DNA of 64,000 nt from Platanthera guangdongensis (lineage: Eukaryota > Streptophyta > Magnoliopsida > Asparagales > Orchidaceae). Each line of letters opens with the position of its first letter. Position 1 is the stretch's first letter. The translations under genes and the position numbers were made by a program. Location: contig CM077165.1 of assembly GCA_039583875.1 (NCBI GenBank), positions 68,498,757 through 68,562,756 on the forward strand. The letters are read 5' to 3'. The notes beneath the pieces were generated by a model. That model saw only the letters and a program-made list of their open reading frames with translations, did not search any database and was not told the DNA's origin. Shown here piece by piece: positions 11,572-23,122 of the stretch.

Positions 11572-12267
11572 TGCAAACCTAGGGAGGGAATCCCAAGTCT
11601 ACGCCTAATCAGAAATCAAGAGGGAAGCTACACTAACAGTAAGTCACTGTAAGGGAGAGGAGGTGGGATTCCTGCGGGATATCGACGGGTTTCTTCAATA
11701 GAAATCTACGGGTTAAGAGGCATGCCGGATTCTCGAAATCTTCTGATATTAAAGGGTTTAGAAATCTTCTAAATATATATTTCTTAATACCAATCTATTT
11801 AGGGTTTGAAAGGGGTTTTCCACACATTTCTTGATGTCAATTGTAAGTTTTAGTGACTTCCAATGACGTATATTCTTTAATTTTCAGTGGACTGATTTAT
11901 GCCTGTAGAGGTTCATTCTCGAATCTACCAGTGAATTTACAGATAAATCTTTAATAATGTATCTAAGGGTTATTTTTACAGTGTTGACCTTTCCTTAGGT
12001 GTACACACATATATGTGTATATATAAATATATATATGTAAATGTCGACACAATATGACTCAAGTATTGGAGCTGATCAAAAATACTTGGGATTATAAGAT
12101 TTATCATTTAGCCCCTCTGGTTAAAGCATACCAGGTGTTCAATTTGAGTATAACATTGTAGATAGTACTTTTGTTATTCCAGATACTTGTTCCAATTCAT
12201 TCTTGAAACATCTTCTGTCTAGTTCCCATCATATTTACGGGAACCTACACTACCCTGCAAAAGAGTA
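11572..12267 (-). other. S3 gag to env-like spacer, pol deleted
   Basis: About 700 bp where pol would lie. No PR, IN, RT or RNase H motif is visible on either strand. It is AT-rich with short TA runs (12007-12040) and one GTCGACAC at about 12042. The sequence after the gag stop keeps the context seen at the S2 gag-pol junction. Confidence 0.75.
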
Positions 12268-13845
12268 TTACCTTACCTTAGGAACCCAATATGTATTGGG
12301 TCCTAGGTTCTTGTTAGCATAAAAACTCGAATGCCTTCCCTCAGAAATCATGTCAGGAAGACTACCTCTGCCCAGAAGAGGTGGATAAGCCCTTGCCCTT
12401 GACACAGAGGGGTTGTGCCAACAGTCTATGGCAAAGTGTCCCACCTTGCCACAACACCAACACGTGTGAATGTTGTACCTCCGTTTCTGACCTGATCCAG
12501 TGACTGAGGTAGTCATGGTCCTAGTTCTAAACAGGATAGAGACGGATCTGCTCATAAAATTGCCTCTTCCACCGTGACACTTGGAAGGGTGGAAGGAATG
12601 CATGTAGCGAGCGTCATGAGGCCTAGGAGGTGGTGCCTTCCTTTCAGTCAGCACCCTTCCAGAGGCCCCATGAGAACTAACTGCATGACTTCTAACCTCC
12701 CTTTCCTGTGTCCTAGGGTGGTGAGAAGCGCACTGAGAGCTGATACCAGCAGATTCATGCCGAGTTGGGGCAGTGGCCGAGAATACAAAGGGTTCAGAAT
12801 GAGCCTTAGGTATTCTCTCAAGGGTGGCCATGACAGCCCTTGCACTATGGGTGTCTCCACATGAGGGCAGATCACCCTTGCAGTGACCACGGCTGTTCCT
12901 ATGATCATACCTGAAGGCATGATGAGTACCCTTCCTGCCTGGAGTGGGGGGTCTGAATACCGTTTCCCCATTTCTCCATGAATTGATAATTCGGGAGATC
13001 CACCCATTTTCTTCCTTTCTCTTGATAGCATCAACCTTGGAAAAGTTGGATACTATCCTTTTCTCATTCTCTAGACTACTCTCTAGATCTGAGATTTTAG
13101 AGTCCTTAACCATGTTGGATGCCAATTGGAGAACCAACAAGATCTTCAGCCGAGCAATCTCCTGAGCTTGCTCCTCAACAAGTAGGTTGCTTTTCTGAAG
13201 GGCTCTCTTCAGGGAATCAGGATTTTCTGAAGGGTAACAATTCCTGTCTTCAGGAACTTCAAGAGAAAAGGGGCAAGATGAAGAAGTTACCTGCTCTTCA
13301 GAGTTACTGTTACTATCGCCAGAGACCGTTGTGTCAGCTTCATCAGAACTGCTTTGCTCAATTTCTTCTTCAGTCTCTGACAAGGACACCAGAGCCCTGA
13401 TGCTGTCCGATTGATCCTTGCCTTCATCTTCAGAGGCGAGGACCCCCACATAGGCTTCATCCTCTTGCTGACAGCAGATCCCTGCTTTCTCTGATCCCTC
13501 CATGAGATCTGAGATGGTTACCCACATAGAGTTGGTCGTCCCACACTTTTCCAATCTAGATCGAGAAGGTCCAGACCAGACATCCATGATGATCTGACGA
13601 ATCATCTTGTCCATATTAAATAATGAGAGTTCAGTCTCCGACATCTCAGTAATACACTTGGGAATTTGGATATCCTTTCCAGAGCCGGAGGTCTTCATAG
13701 GAATGAATGGACCCTCTTCCAAGATGAGAGATGCTCGAGGATCGATAGCCTCCAAGTGATAGGACACTCTCATCTTCCAGACGGGATAATACTCCTTTGT
13801 GTACGTGGGAAGTCTTAGTGGAGAGATCCCATGATCCAGCTCCAT
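12268..13845 (-). CDS. gag: S3 gag, 525 aa, intact but internally shortened
   Basis: Open from ATG 13845, 60 nt after the PBS, to a TAA at 12268. The start resembles S2 gag (YYPVWKMRVSYHLEAIDPRA against IFGIWKERVRLFMEASDPRI; both continue EGPxIPMK). The end holds one CCHC zinc knuckle, CWCCGKVGHFAIDC, at about residues 470-484. Compared with S2, the part after the MEGSE motif is missing: about 90 residues of the UBN2-like gag domain and the first knuckle-like motif of S2. A Ser/Glu-rich region and a Leu/Glu heptad stretch lie in the middle. The role would be RNA packaging and capsid assembly; whether the shortened protein can assemble is unknown. Confidence 0.88.
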   Translation of the reverse strand: MELDHGISPLRLPTYTKEYYPVWKMRVSYHLEAIDPRASLILEEGPFIPMKTSGSGKDIQIPKCITEMSETELSLFNMDKMIRQIIMDVWSGPSRSRLEKCGTTNSMWVTISDLMEGSEKAGICCQQEDEAYVGVLASEDEGKDQSDSIRALVSLSETEEEIEQSSSDEADTTVSGDSNSNSEEQVTSSSCPFSLEVPEDRNCYPSENPDSLKRALQKSNLLVEEQAQEIARLKILLVLQLASNMVKDSKISDLESSLENEKRIVSNFSKVDAIKRKEENGWISRIINSWRNGETVFRPPTPGRKGTHHAFRYDHRNSRGHCKGDLPSCGDTHSARAVMATLERIPKAHSEPFVFSATAPTRHESAGISSQCASHHPRTQEREVRSHAVSSHGASGRVLTERKAPPPRPHDARYMHSFHPSKCHGGRGNFMSRSVSILFRTRTMTTSVTGSGQKRRYNIHTCWCCGKVGHFAIDCWHNPSVSRARAYPPLLGRGSLPDMISEGRHSSFYANKNLGPNTYWVPKVR

Positions 13846-13905
13846 GCTTTTGACACTGGTGGCAGGATTCTACTCAAGGTGTGAACCTTTTTGATGAGTA
13901 ACCTA

Positions 13906-13917
13906 CCTCTGATACCA
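13906..13917 (-). other. S3 primer-binding site (tRNA-iMet)
   Basis: Minus-strand TGGTATCAGAGG, two bases after the 5' LTR end; the standard complement of plant initiator tRNA-Met. Confidence 0.93.
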
Positions 13918-14787
13918 CTTGAAAGTCCACTTAGTGTCAACTACCTTCACCTATGGGGGGGGGGGAATAGGTGTCTTGCAGCGTTTTTGCGGAATTAAAG
14001 TCGTACCTGCACAAGAAAACAAAACAACACAGCACAGAAAGGACACAATCAACTTATAGTGGTTCCCCGATTTGGGTACGTCCACTTTCCCCCTTCGACC
14101 TATCTCCCAACCAGGGACGACTCGGTCACTTCACCAACAGGATTGAAATCCAATCCTTGCACTAACGGAAGGAACCCTTCCACACGTAGGAGTCACCACT
14201 CCCACAATACGGGTTGCACCCAACCCTTACAACTAGGGACCAATCGGTCCGTTACAAAGAAATTGAAAATAGATTGTATAAGAAATACAAACAACTTATG
14301 GAGACTAAGGTGTCCCTCTTCGTTCGATGACGTGTTCTTGAAGTCAACGAAGAGTCCACAACCCTAGATCTCACTTGGAGAGAATCTCCCCAAAACCGGC
14401 GGCGGCAAGAAGGGCGGCGGCTTGGTTCTCGGGATCGGCGGCGACAACGGCGTGCTGCAGCTGTTCTTTGGAGATTCAATCTTCGTAGCAAAGCTAGCAA
14501 GATCTTCCAACGGTCACACTAGGATCGATCGTCTCGATCGATTCGGAAGGGGAAGGTTTTCTCGATCTACGAATCAAGAGACAAAGGATCTCTGGTTAGA
14601 CGCATGAGACGCTGTGCTTGGCTGAGCTTCTGTCGCCGGGAGATCTGGACGAAACCACGATCAATGACGGCGATCAACTGCACGAGCGGCGACGACGGCG
14701 GCGGAGAAAGATTTCCGATCTAGGTCACGTCGGCGGCTCGGATTTTTCCTTTTTCAAATCGCTGGCCCACTGTTCAAAACTACACGA

Positions 14788-14796
14788 GTATTTATA
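14788..14796 (-). promoter_or_regulatory. TATA box of S3 5' LTR
   Basis: TATAAATAC, minus strand; the likely genomic RNA promoter of S3. Confidence 0.7.
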
Positions 14797-14919
14797 CAGT
14801 AGAATACTTCTTTATGACCGTTGTGGGTCCCACCAGAAGAACCCCTAAAACCGGTTCAAAACAGCGCCTTAACATTTGATCCGGTCCAGCGTGCTTCAGA
14901 AATTCGCCTAAGTCAAAAT

Positions 14920-15308
14920 CGGCGAGAATCGAAGGTGATTCTCATCGAAGAAGTTATAGCACTGGAGCTCGACTATCATCAGTCATAGGTCGACGATCGT
15001 CGAGGGAGCAAGACCTCGGAGATCGACGATCGTCGAAGGAGTAACGGCAAAGCAGAGATCGACGATCACTTATTCGGAGATCGACGATTGTCGAGGGAGT
15101 TAAGACAACAAAGCTCGACGATCATCAATCAAAGATTCGGCGAGAATCAGCCAGTGATTCTCGACGATTTTGACTGAGCGACAGATTTGCACGCTCTGAT
15201 TTAGCCGGATAGAGACGGCGAGAATCAGCCAGTGATTCTCGACGATTCGGCGAGAATCACTAGTGATTCTCGCCGAATCGGCGAGAATCACTTGGTGATT
15301 CTCGTCGA
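14920..15308 (-). repeat. Palindromic motif array in U3 of S3 5' LTR
   Basis: Same array as 8207-8602. It contains a perfect 38-bp palindrome at 15243-15280 (left half begins CGATTCGGCGAGAATCA), plus several partial ones. Confidence 0.92.
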
Positions 15309-15645
15309 TTATTACTTAGACGATTTTCCGTCTTTCCACCCATGAGCTGTTCTTTGACCCATCCTTGCTCCTTGTCTGCTCTTGCATTATCACATCCCTG
15401 TACTTGAAAATAAGTACACTACAATAGAGAGAGTACACGTAGGCCAACACACTGATCTGCTCAACGAGGGATTACGTCGCGCAGACCCGTGTATATTGAC
15501 CTACTGCACCCTTACAGTGGTGTGTACTTAGCGTGGAATAAATGCAAGCACAACTTAAAAGATTTCATCAAATATACTGTGAATTCATCTTAGCTTGATA
15601 GGTGGCTTCCTCAAATCCAGGTAATTGTGGATACAATACCCAACA

Positions 15646-15650
15646 CTACG
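15646..15650. other. S3 target-site duplication, right
   Basis: CTACG, identical to 7210-7214. Confidence 0.92.
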
Positions 15651-15998
15651 CCCGTCGTAGCACTAATGCTAGGTGATATCCTACAAAGCCACACACTGAT
15701 AAATTAGTCGGCTACCGCCGTGCGGTATCCTGCTACCGCCATGTGATAGAAATCGACGTTTGTCAAGTCCATTCGACGCCCTCGATTCTTCCTGGTATTC
15801 ATCATATATACTCGACAATGGCTACCGCCGAGTAGTACCTACTACCACCGCGCGATAGTGTCCAGACACTCAATTATCGATTCAGCATTTTCCCCCGGTT
15901 CAGGTGCAAGCTTACCATGCAGCACACCCTCGAGCCCAATTAAACTTTCCTGAGTTGAAAATGCGCACCAGGGGTCTAGCGCGAGTCAGGACATTACA
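15646..15998 (-). repeat. G1 gypsy LTR, U3 part
   Basis: It starts (minus) TGTAATGTCC at 15998, just after the pre-LTR motif (near 16003-16040) typical of this gypsy group. It contains repeated GCTACCGCC motifs, including an inverted repeat TACCGC-CGT-GCGGTA at 15713-15727. It continues on the far side of S3 at 7214-7009. Confidence 0.75.
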
Positions 15999-17155
15999 AA
16001 TCCTATAAACAAAATAAAAGATTTCGTCCGAGAAATCTGGCTGTCTATGGGGAAGGTAAAGCATGACAAATAAGATATGCTTATAAACTTACCTTGGGGA
16101 AACAACTCCGGGTAGTGCTTCCGCATCAAGTTCTCTGGCTCCCTAGTATATTCCTCTTTTTCGTGATTAGACCATAAGACCTTCACCAAGGGCACACTCC
16201 TTCGCCGCAAGAAGCTTATTTCGGTATTCAGTACCCGTATCGGTTCTAGCCGAACAGACCTATAGGTAACCATTGTTCCATTTATAGTGGCATTCCGCTG
16301 ATCAGGTCATAGGAGTGCTTTTTGAAGCGACAATACATAAAAGATGCCGTGCAAATTTTCTAGCTCCGGTGGTAGTTCCAGCCGATAGGCCAAAGGGCCA
16401 ATCCTTTCCAATATAACATAAAGCACCACATACCACAAGATGAGCTTCTTACTTGCACAAACACGTGACACTCCGTGCATTGGCCTAATCATCAAGAATA
16501 CATTGTCACCAACTTGAAATTCCACCATCCTGTGCTTCGCATTATAGTACTTTGCCCGTTGACTCTGAGCCTCCGGCATGCGGTCTCGTATCAATCTTAC
16601 CATAGCATCAATATCATCTATATATTCTACTCCCAATGCCTTTGGTTCTTCATCTTGCACCCATGATAACGAAGTTCTACACCTCCTCCCATATAGTGCT
16701 TCGTAGGGCGCCATACTGATGATAGCTTGATATGTATTATTGTATGAAAACTCCACTACTGGCAAGAGCCTTTCCTGTGACTCTCCTCTATCCAACACGC
16801 AAAACCTCAAAAAATCTTCCATGGTTCTATTGGTACTCTCAGACTGGCTGTCCGTCTGAGGATGAAAATCTATACTAAAGGTAAGGTGAGAGCCTATATA
16901 TGCTTGAACTGCTCTCCATTCCTTGGAAGTGAAATGACCATATCGGTCAAAGACAATTGTCTTGGGCACCCCGTGGTACCGCACAAACTTCTCCACGAAG
17001 AGAGGTAATAAGACATCAACATGCGACTCTTTCCTCATTGGAATGAACTAGGTAACCTTCGTTAGGCGATCCATGATTACCTAAATTAAATCTTTCCAAG
17101 AGTGTGAACGAGTCAGCCCGTGAACCAAATCCATGAAGATATCTTCGAACTTCTT
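15999..17155 (-). pseudogene. pol: G1 gypsy pol 3' part: integrase core and chromodomain
   Basis: One minus-strand frame with stops near 17081 and 16307. The integrase core begins KFEDIFMDLVHGL near 17144, then RYHGVPKTIVFDRYGHFTSK, FHPQTDSQSESTNRTMEDFL, YEALYGRRCRTSLSW, and the GPLAYRLELPPELENLHGIF region. The chromodomain (PLVKVLWSNHEKEEYTREPE) ends near 16085. This matches Del/Tekay chromoviruses. RT and gag are absent: the frame is cut at about 17155 by the next block. Confidence 0.87.
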
Positions 17156-17168
17156 AGTTTCATCCCAG

Positions 17169-17545
17169 GTGTTGAGTCCGTTGAGTGAACTGGCTTCACT
17201 CAATGAATCTGAACTTAGCCAAATTTTTTTGCATTGCCAGGCGTTGAGTGCATTGAGTGAATAGACTTCACTCAAAGCTTTTGTCTTTAGACAAACTTTC
17301 TGCTATTTAGGTATTGAGTGTGTTGAGTGAGCTTTCATCACTCAATTCTTCTGGACTTAGCTGTTTCACTGACTGCCTGCCTTTATGCTGAGGCTCTGAG
17401 TGAACTTGCTTCACTCAACGCTTCTGTACTTAGCCACAACTTTCTTTATGAATGCTTTGAGTGAGCCTTCATCACTCAACGCTTCTGCCTTTGCCTGACT
17501 TCTTATTGATGAGGCGTTGAGTAAACTACCTTCAATCTATTGAGT
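17169..17545 (-). repeat. Array of TTGAGTGAA/TTCACTCAA inverted motifs
   Basis: About six units of roughly 55-85 bp, each with TTGAGTGAr then TTCACTCAA (or a variant), separated by T-rich linkers with CTTCTG and CTTAGCC. Starts are near 17171, 17244, 17312, 17397, 17455 and 17516. It is followed by LTR-like sequence. No coding role is seen. Confidence 0.8.
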
Positions 17546-18960
17546 TTTCCGGATCTTGGAATGAGCAGGGGTTATCTCAACTAAAAAGGTTAGATCACAG
17601 CCAGAGATACAAGCAGTAACAAGAGTCTTTATTGATAACATCAGTCTTCTAACAAGGCGAGACATACATAGCGAGACATGATTCGCCAAAATAACCAAAT
17701 GGAAAGCAGAGACAAAATACAAGGCAAAACAAACCGTGCGGACTGAACAAGTAGGCGCTGGTTCTACTACTATACTACGGAGTCCGTACAAATAGCCAGG
17801 TTGCCAGACCACAAGCCAAGCCACACGGACTTCCCGTTATTCCAAAGCTGAGCTCTAGCTACCGATCTGCAAGCCACCTAACTGTGAGGTCGCCTAGCCG
17901 CCAGACCGCACAAGCTACTGATGCCGAACTGAATAGACCGCCTGAAGCATATGACTTATTGAACTGGGAAGCTAGTTGCCAAAGAGAAGCCCGCCTGGTC
18001 GTTGTACGCGACCTACTGTTTACCGCTTGTTACTAACCGCAGAGTCCACATTTTCCCTGACCACAATTAGAGCCAAGTCCTGCTTTTCAACGCTATCCGC
18101 ATAACCTGCACAGCACAAATTGGTCAACTCCATCAACCCACGCGGATACCAAAATCCAGTTCGCAGCAACTACTCGCGAGTTCACTTACTGTTCATTTGT
18201 ACATTTTCCTGATGTGACAGGGGCCCTATTTATAGGCACAATGAGGAGTGTGTTCATCGCCCTAGTTGATATGATCACCGCCTTATCCCGCAGCAAGAGC
18301 AAGTGTATCCGTAAGCCGCAGATACACATCTAGTCCGCCGCGACCTGTGCGAGATAGCCAGATCGCCTAAGCTTTACCAAGGCCGGACATTAAGCCCAGT
18401 CCACCTTATCGCCAAAGGTCAAGCCAGGATGCAACCACCAGCCAAACTCTACAGCAACACCTTGTCCGCCTATATGTGGACAAAGCTCCAGTCCGCATAT
18501 CCCAAGCCCGCAGTCACGCCACCAAGACAACTACAGGACTTGGCGGACACAGCATCAGTCCGAACGCCTTGCGAACGTAACTCCAGTCCGCATTACCCAA
18601 GCTCGCAACCAAGGCACATGGCACTGCTGCCGAGCTCAGCGGACTGAGAATCAGTCTGCGCTTAACTGTACGGTCTCCTCGGATTGAGAAAAACTTAGAC
18701 TTGGTTCAGAACCAACCAAGTCCACACCACTGTCCACAAGGGACAATTCGTGCTTGCTAACGGACACTAGATTCAGTCTGCTTGCCCCGGCGAACTCCAG
18801 CACCAGTCCTCACTAACTGGCGACCTCTGCGGCTTCCGCTAGCTGCTCCTCCAGAGTTAGACCAAGGCTTCTGCCAAGCTGGTCTGCCGAGCTCCAGTCC
18901 AGCCTGCTTATTGCTGGACTCCATGGATAGAGTCACTATCTGCCAAGTTACCTTTTGGGA
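17546..18960 (-). repeat. LTR-like sequence, minus strand, ends unresolved
   Basis: No credible ORF. On the minus strand a strong TATA box (CTATAAATAG, 18235-18226) is followed about 600 bp downstream by AATAAA (17633-17628), the order expected of an LTR (U3, R, polyadenylation). It directly follows the copia integrase remnant in the same orientation, so it may be that element's 3' LTR after an internal deletion. Neither terminus nor a partner copy is identifiable. Confidence 0.45.
18226..18235 (-). promoter_or_regulatory. TATA box in LTR-like block
   Basis: Minus-strand CTATAAATAG, a near-ideal TATA box. Confidence 0.5.
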
Positions 18961-18969
18961 TCCAACTGC

Positions 18970-19775
18970 CTATTGAGCATAGGCCGGCCTGGCAGGCCTC
19001 CACCTCTGTTCGCTCAGTCCGCATGAACAGACCGCCCATGCGGGCAAAGAAAAAGCTATCTGCAACAGCTCTGCCAAATTGGCTATCTGTTGCATCGCAA
19101 GTGTACCGATCGTAGTCAAGTAATAAAGTTGAGGAGTTGAATTCCCAGTCCATATCTCATATGGTGTCTTTAGAACCGCTTTCGTTAGAGCACGATTTAA
19201 TGTTAAAGTAGCAGTTTCTAGAGCAAAGCCCCAAAAGGAAACAGATAGATTTGTATGACTCATCATCGATCGTACCATGTCTAAGAAAGTACGATTCCTC
19301 CTCTCAGGCACACCATTACGCTGTGGTGTTCTAGGTGGAGTGAGCTATGATGCAATAACACACTCTATCAGATGATCACGGAACTCACGACTAAGGTATT
19401 CGCCACCTCGATCAGATAAGAGTGCTTTAACCATCTTACCGAACTGGTTTTCTACTTTGCTTTTAAACACTTTGAACTTTCAAAGGTTTCGGATTTGCAC
19501 TTCATAAGATATATGTATCTGTATCTACTGAAATCATCAGTAAACATGTCAAAGCAGAGCAACCCACCTCTAGCCATAGAACTCATGGGTCCACATACAT
19601 CACTATGTACTATACCAAAGAGATCATCGGCCCTCTCATTGAAACCAGTGGAAGGGACTTTTGTCATCTTGCCTAATAAAAAAGATTCCCATCAGTGGAA
19701 ATGGATATAATGTTTCTAGTTATGGAAGAAACAAAATAACAATTATCTAGTTCTATTACAAGCCCACTGTGATCC
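18970..19775 (-). pseudogene. pol: Copia integrase remnant, different lineage from S1-S3
   Basis: Two minus-strand fragments. 19667-19452 has the integrase start (FGIVHSDVCGPMSSMARGG, FTDDFSRYRYIYLMKCKSE). 19311-18970 has the integrase middle (PERRNRTFLDMVRSMMSHTN, SFWGFALETATLTLNRAL, TPYEIWTG). Frameshifts separate them, and the region with the second catalytic Asp is scrambled. No RT follows: the sequence passes into the LTR-like block. The upstream end is cut by the insertion of G2 (target GATCC). Confidence 0.85.
19771..19775. other. G2 target-site duplication, left
   Basis: GATCC, identical to 30851-30855. Confidence 0.9.
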
Positions 19776-22700
19776 TGTAAGACCCCCTTTTTTTCTAATT
19801 AATTTGATATTTATTGAATTTTCTCAAATGTTTGGCCATGAGCAATTTTGAACATGAACTATATGATCTATTCAAGTAATGACCACCCAAAAATTTGATC
19901 ACTAAATAATAGAGATATATTACTAGATACAAATTTCCATAATTTTTCAGAAAATATTTGACCTCTAATTAATTTATCCAAAATATTCCCTTAATCATAT
20001 GTAAAGAAGGAAGTACCAAAATTATTCATCAGAAAATTATATAAAAATTACAGAATCTTAATATAGTTCAGGAAAGATCATTGTACAAAAATCATAATTT
20101 TAGAGGCTTACCAGACCCCAAAATAAATTAAATTAAATTTTCATGGGAAACCATACTTAATGAAGCAACCCTTAAACATAGTCATCCAAAAATTCTATAA
20201 ATATTCCCAGAACTATAAAACATAATAAAAAGGCCTCTGGCTAAATTTCATCAATTTCCAACAAGTAGTTTCTTCCTAATAAATTTCTAAGTAAATAATA
20301 CAAATTACTAATTTGTTAATGAAGTATCCAAAATAGTAATCCTAAATTCATGATAAAATCTCCAGAGCTTATACTAACCTCAAAAACTACTCAACCCAAA
20401 CATCATCACTTTTCAAAGAGTCTTAGTGACATTTTCCTTCACCACAAGGTTTGTGCCCTAAGCTAGGGTTAGGGTTTTGAGGGGGTTTAAGAATTCCAAA
20501 TTCCCTAATATTTTAACCAGAGGACTATACTAATCCTATGGTCCTCTCCACAAAGTTTCAAGTAAATCCAATGTAATGTGACCTTATGTTCTTCAAACCC
20601 TAAGACTCCCCATTAAGGAACCTACCCTAGGGTTCTAGGGCTACCCTAAACTTAACCACCCCAAATTCCATTGGAGGGTGGGTCATACTATAAAAAGTAA
20701 GTGACCAAAATATCAACCTCTGTTGAGGTGATTTAACCATTCAAAACACAAAGGGGATGCTTGATGTATTTAACCCTAAAAGGGGCCAACCTAAGGTTGG
20801 ATCAATACCTAACCAAAACATTTCCAAATGAGATGAAAATTTTCCCAGAGCCCTAACATGCCCTCTAAGACCTCCCAAAAAAATTTGGGGGATTTTGAGG
20901 TGTTTAGGGCACCTAATTATTTTTTCATGGATTATTAAATTTTCCTAAAAACTATAGAACAATTTTCTCCAAAACTTCTGCATTTTGGACAGGCCCTAGG
21001 TATAGCTAGGGTATACGCCCTGCCAAAATCTCAGATCATTTGGACAAGGGATGAATGGTGGGCATCCATTTGAATCTCAGGATAGACCTAGGTATAGGTC
21101 CCACCAAAATGAGTGCTGGGGTCTAACCAAGACTCTAAATTGCGTGCAATCAATTGTAAATAAACTAGACATCAAGGGATACATTTTCTATGTTTACCAC
21201 TCTTTCTGATCTAGCCTCTAAGTATTTTTAATATTTAATTTAAAAATAGCCCAAAAATGAGGCAGAAATTAAATAAACAGGAATTAATAAAATCTGATCC
21301 AGCACGAATCTTAAAGCAAAATCGTGGGGCTCCTGGTCATCTTCTTCCTCCAGCTAAGGGCTGGGATTGGCTGAACCTGGAGCCTATTCCAAGCTCATTT
21401 CCCGGCCACCCGACAACCTCCCTGGCCGGCCACCACCGCCACCACATTCGTTGAGGTGGGGGCTATCGCCGGGCGGCGGCACGGCCGCAGGAGGGGCGGT
21501 TTCCGGCGAACTCACGAGGTAGAAAAAGCCATGAAAAACTGAAATTTTTCTCACCTGATCCGGCTCAATTGAGCCCGATTTCTCTCCTAATTGATCTAGG
21601 ATTCTAGCCCACGAAGAGAGGAGTAGAGGAGGACCTTTAACTGAGCTTGTCGGTAAGTGTGGTGGTGGTGCGCCATGGCCGGTGGTGGAGCTTTCCGATG
21701 CTTTGCAACTTCACTAGCAAACAGCTCGGTTTCTTTAGGTGAAGGGTGGAAATGATTTCTCTTGGCCCAGGGAAGCTTTTAAAAGCATCAAATGGGGGGA
21801 GAGGGAGGGTCATGGCTTCAAAGCCATTAATGGCCATGAAAGGGAATTTCGGTCATGGAGAAAATCCATGGAAATTCACCTCCCCTTGGTCCCAATTCAT
21901 TTTGAAACTCCTCAAAACTGATAGGGGAGATGAATACTAATAAATTGGTGAAGAATGGAGGGGTGATCCACCTTCCACACCATGAATGGCCTTCTGTTTC
22001 TTCTTTCTCTCTCTTCCCTATTGGAGGAATTGAATTCAGCCACCCTGGGTGGCTGGCCATGGCTATTTAACCCCTAAAAACTGATGAGGGGGAATGCATT
22101 CAGCCTTTGGAATCAATTGGAGAGACACATGGTCTCCCTTGACCATGAATGGCCTCTTTTGTCACTTTCTCTCTCCTCCATTAAAGGGAAAAATGGAGAT
22201 TTCTCTCTCCTACTCACCATGGATGAATTTTGATCTCTCCTCCAGCCTATTGGCAACCAATTAACTCATATTAATAATAAAAATGAGGTTAGCCCATGTG
22301 GGGGAAATGGTTTTGAGCTTGGGTAAGCCCATTTGGGCTAATTTGACCTAACACTAGAATAGAGTTGACCTTGATCAACATGACCATTTGGGTTGACCCC
22401 AATGGGTCCTTGGTGACCCATTGGCCTCACCTAAGGTCTAGGAGGACTTGCGTAGGGTTGGTTGGGCATCTTGGGGGTCACTTGACCCTTAGTTAGGGCA
22501 CTTTGACCCGTTTTGAAGCTAGGTTGACTTGGGTCAACTTAGCCTCTTTGGTTGACCCCAATGGGTCCTTGGTGATCCCATGGCTTCCGCTGAGGTCCAA
22601 GAAGGGTTATGTATGGTTACCTTGCACTTTGGAGGTCACCTACCCTTAGTAAGGGTACTTTGACCAGATCAGTGGCTTGAGTTGACTTAGGTCAACGTTT

Positions 22701-23122
22701 CCTCTAGGGCTGACCCTAATGTGTCCTTAGTGACCCATTGACCTCACTTTAGGTCTAGGAAGACCTGGGCAAGGTTGGCTGGGCACATTAGAGGCCAACT
22801 GCCCTTTGTTAGGGCACCTTGCCCAATTTAGGCCTATGGTGGTCCTTGATCAAATTGGTCACTTTGGGTTGACTCCAATAGACCCTTAAGGCTCTAGTGG
22901 ACCCTCTGATAGGTTAGTGATGTTGTGGTGGGGTCATGGAGTGATGATGAAGCCCTAAGGTCAAACCCTAGGTTTTGTGATGAGGTTGTGCCACAGGCAG
23001 ACCAAGGTGATTCTCACCTTGGCCTTCTATCACTTGGCCCTTTTTAGCTTCCTAGGATTTTGTCATGACCTAGTCATGACCAAAACCAATCTTAGGGGTC
23101 TAGTTGGAAATGGGATGTTACA
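19776..23122 (-). repeat. G2 3' LTR, shortened (3.3 kb)
   Basis: Matches 27507-30850 throughout, plus the terminal TGTAAGACCCCC. About 1.96 kb that the 5' LTR holds at 25548-27506 is missing here. The junction lies in a T-run on both sides. No gene; short ORFs occur in parallel in both copies. Confidence 0.93.

Larger units (their letters stand above)
7215..15645 (-). mobile_element. S3: complete but pol-less SIRE-like copia element
   Basis: 8.4 kb element in minus orientation. It has LTRs at 13920-15645 (5') and 7215-8951 (3'), both TG...CA, a PBS at 13906-13917, a PPT at 8952-8964 and the duplication CTACG on both sides. Inside are a gag ORF (13845-12268) and an env-like ORF (11571-9199). 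Nothing resembling protease, integrase, RT or RNase H lies between or around them. The LTRs differ at scattered single bases only. It must have used proteins supplied in trans, or lost pol after insertion. Confidence 0.93.
13920..15645 (-). repeat. S3 5' LTR
   Basis: 1726 bp, same layout as 7215-8951. Differences from the other LTR are scattered single bases and a G-run length change near 13955. Confidence 0.95.

Noticed and set aside
12574..13400. Plus-strand and other-frame ORFs over S3 gag
   Set aside because: They are antisense or out-of-frame shadows of the gag ORF, which has a zinc knuckle and a matching start.
13906..13917. tRNA gene suggested by TGGTATCAGAG strings
   Set aside because: Only the 12-base primer site is present next to LTR ends; no cloverleaf sequence.
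18429..18976. Small plus-strand ORFs in the GC-rich block near 18.4-19.0 kb
   Set aside because: Low-complexity translations without domains, opposite in direction to the TATA and AATAAA signals.
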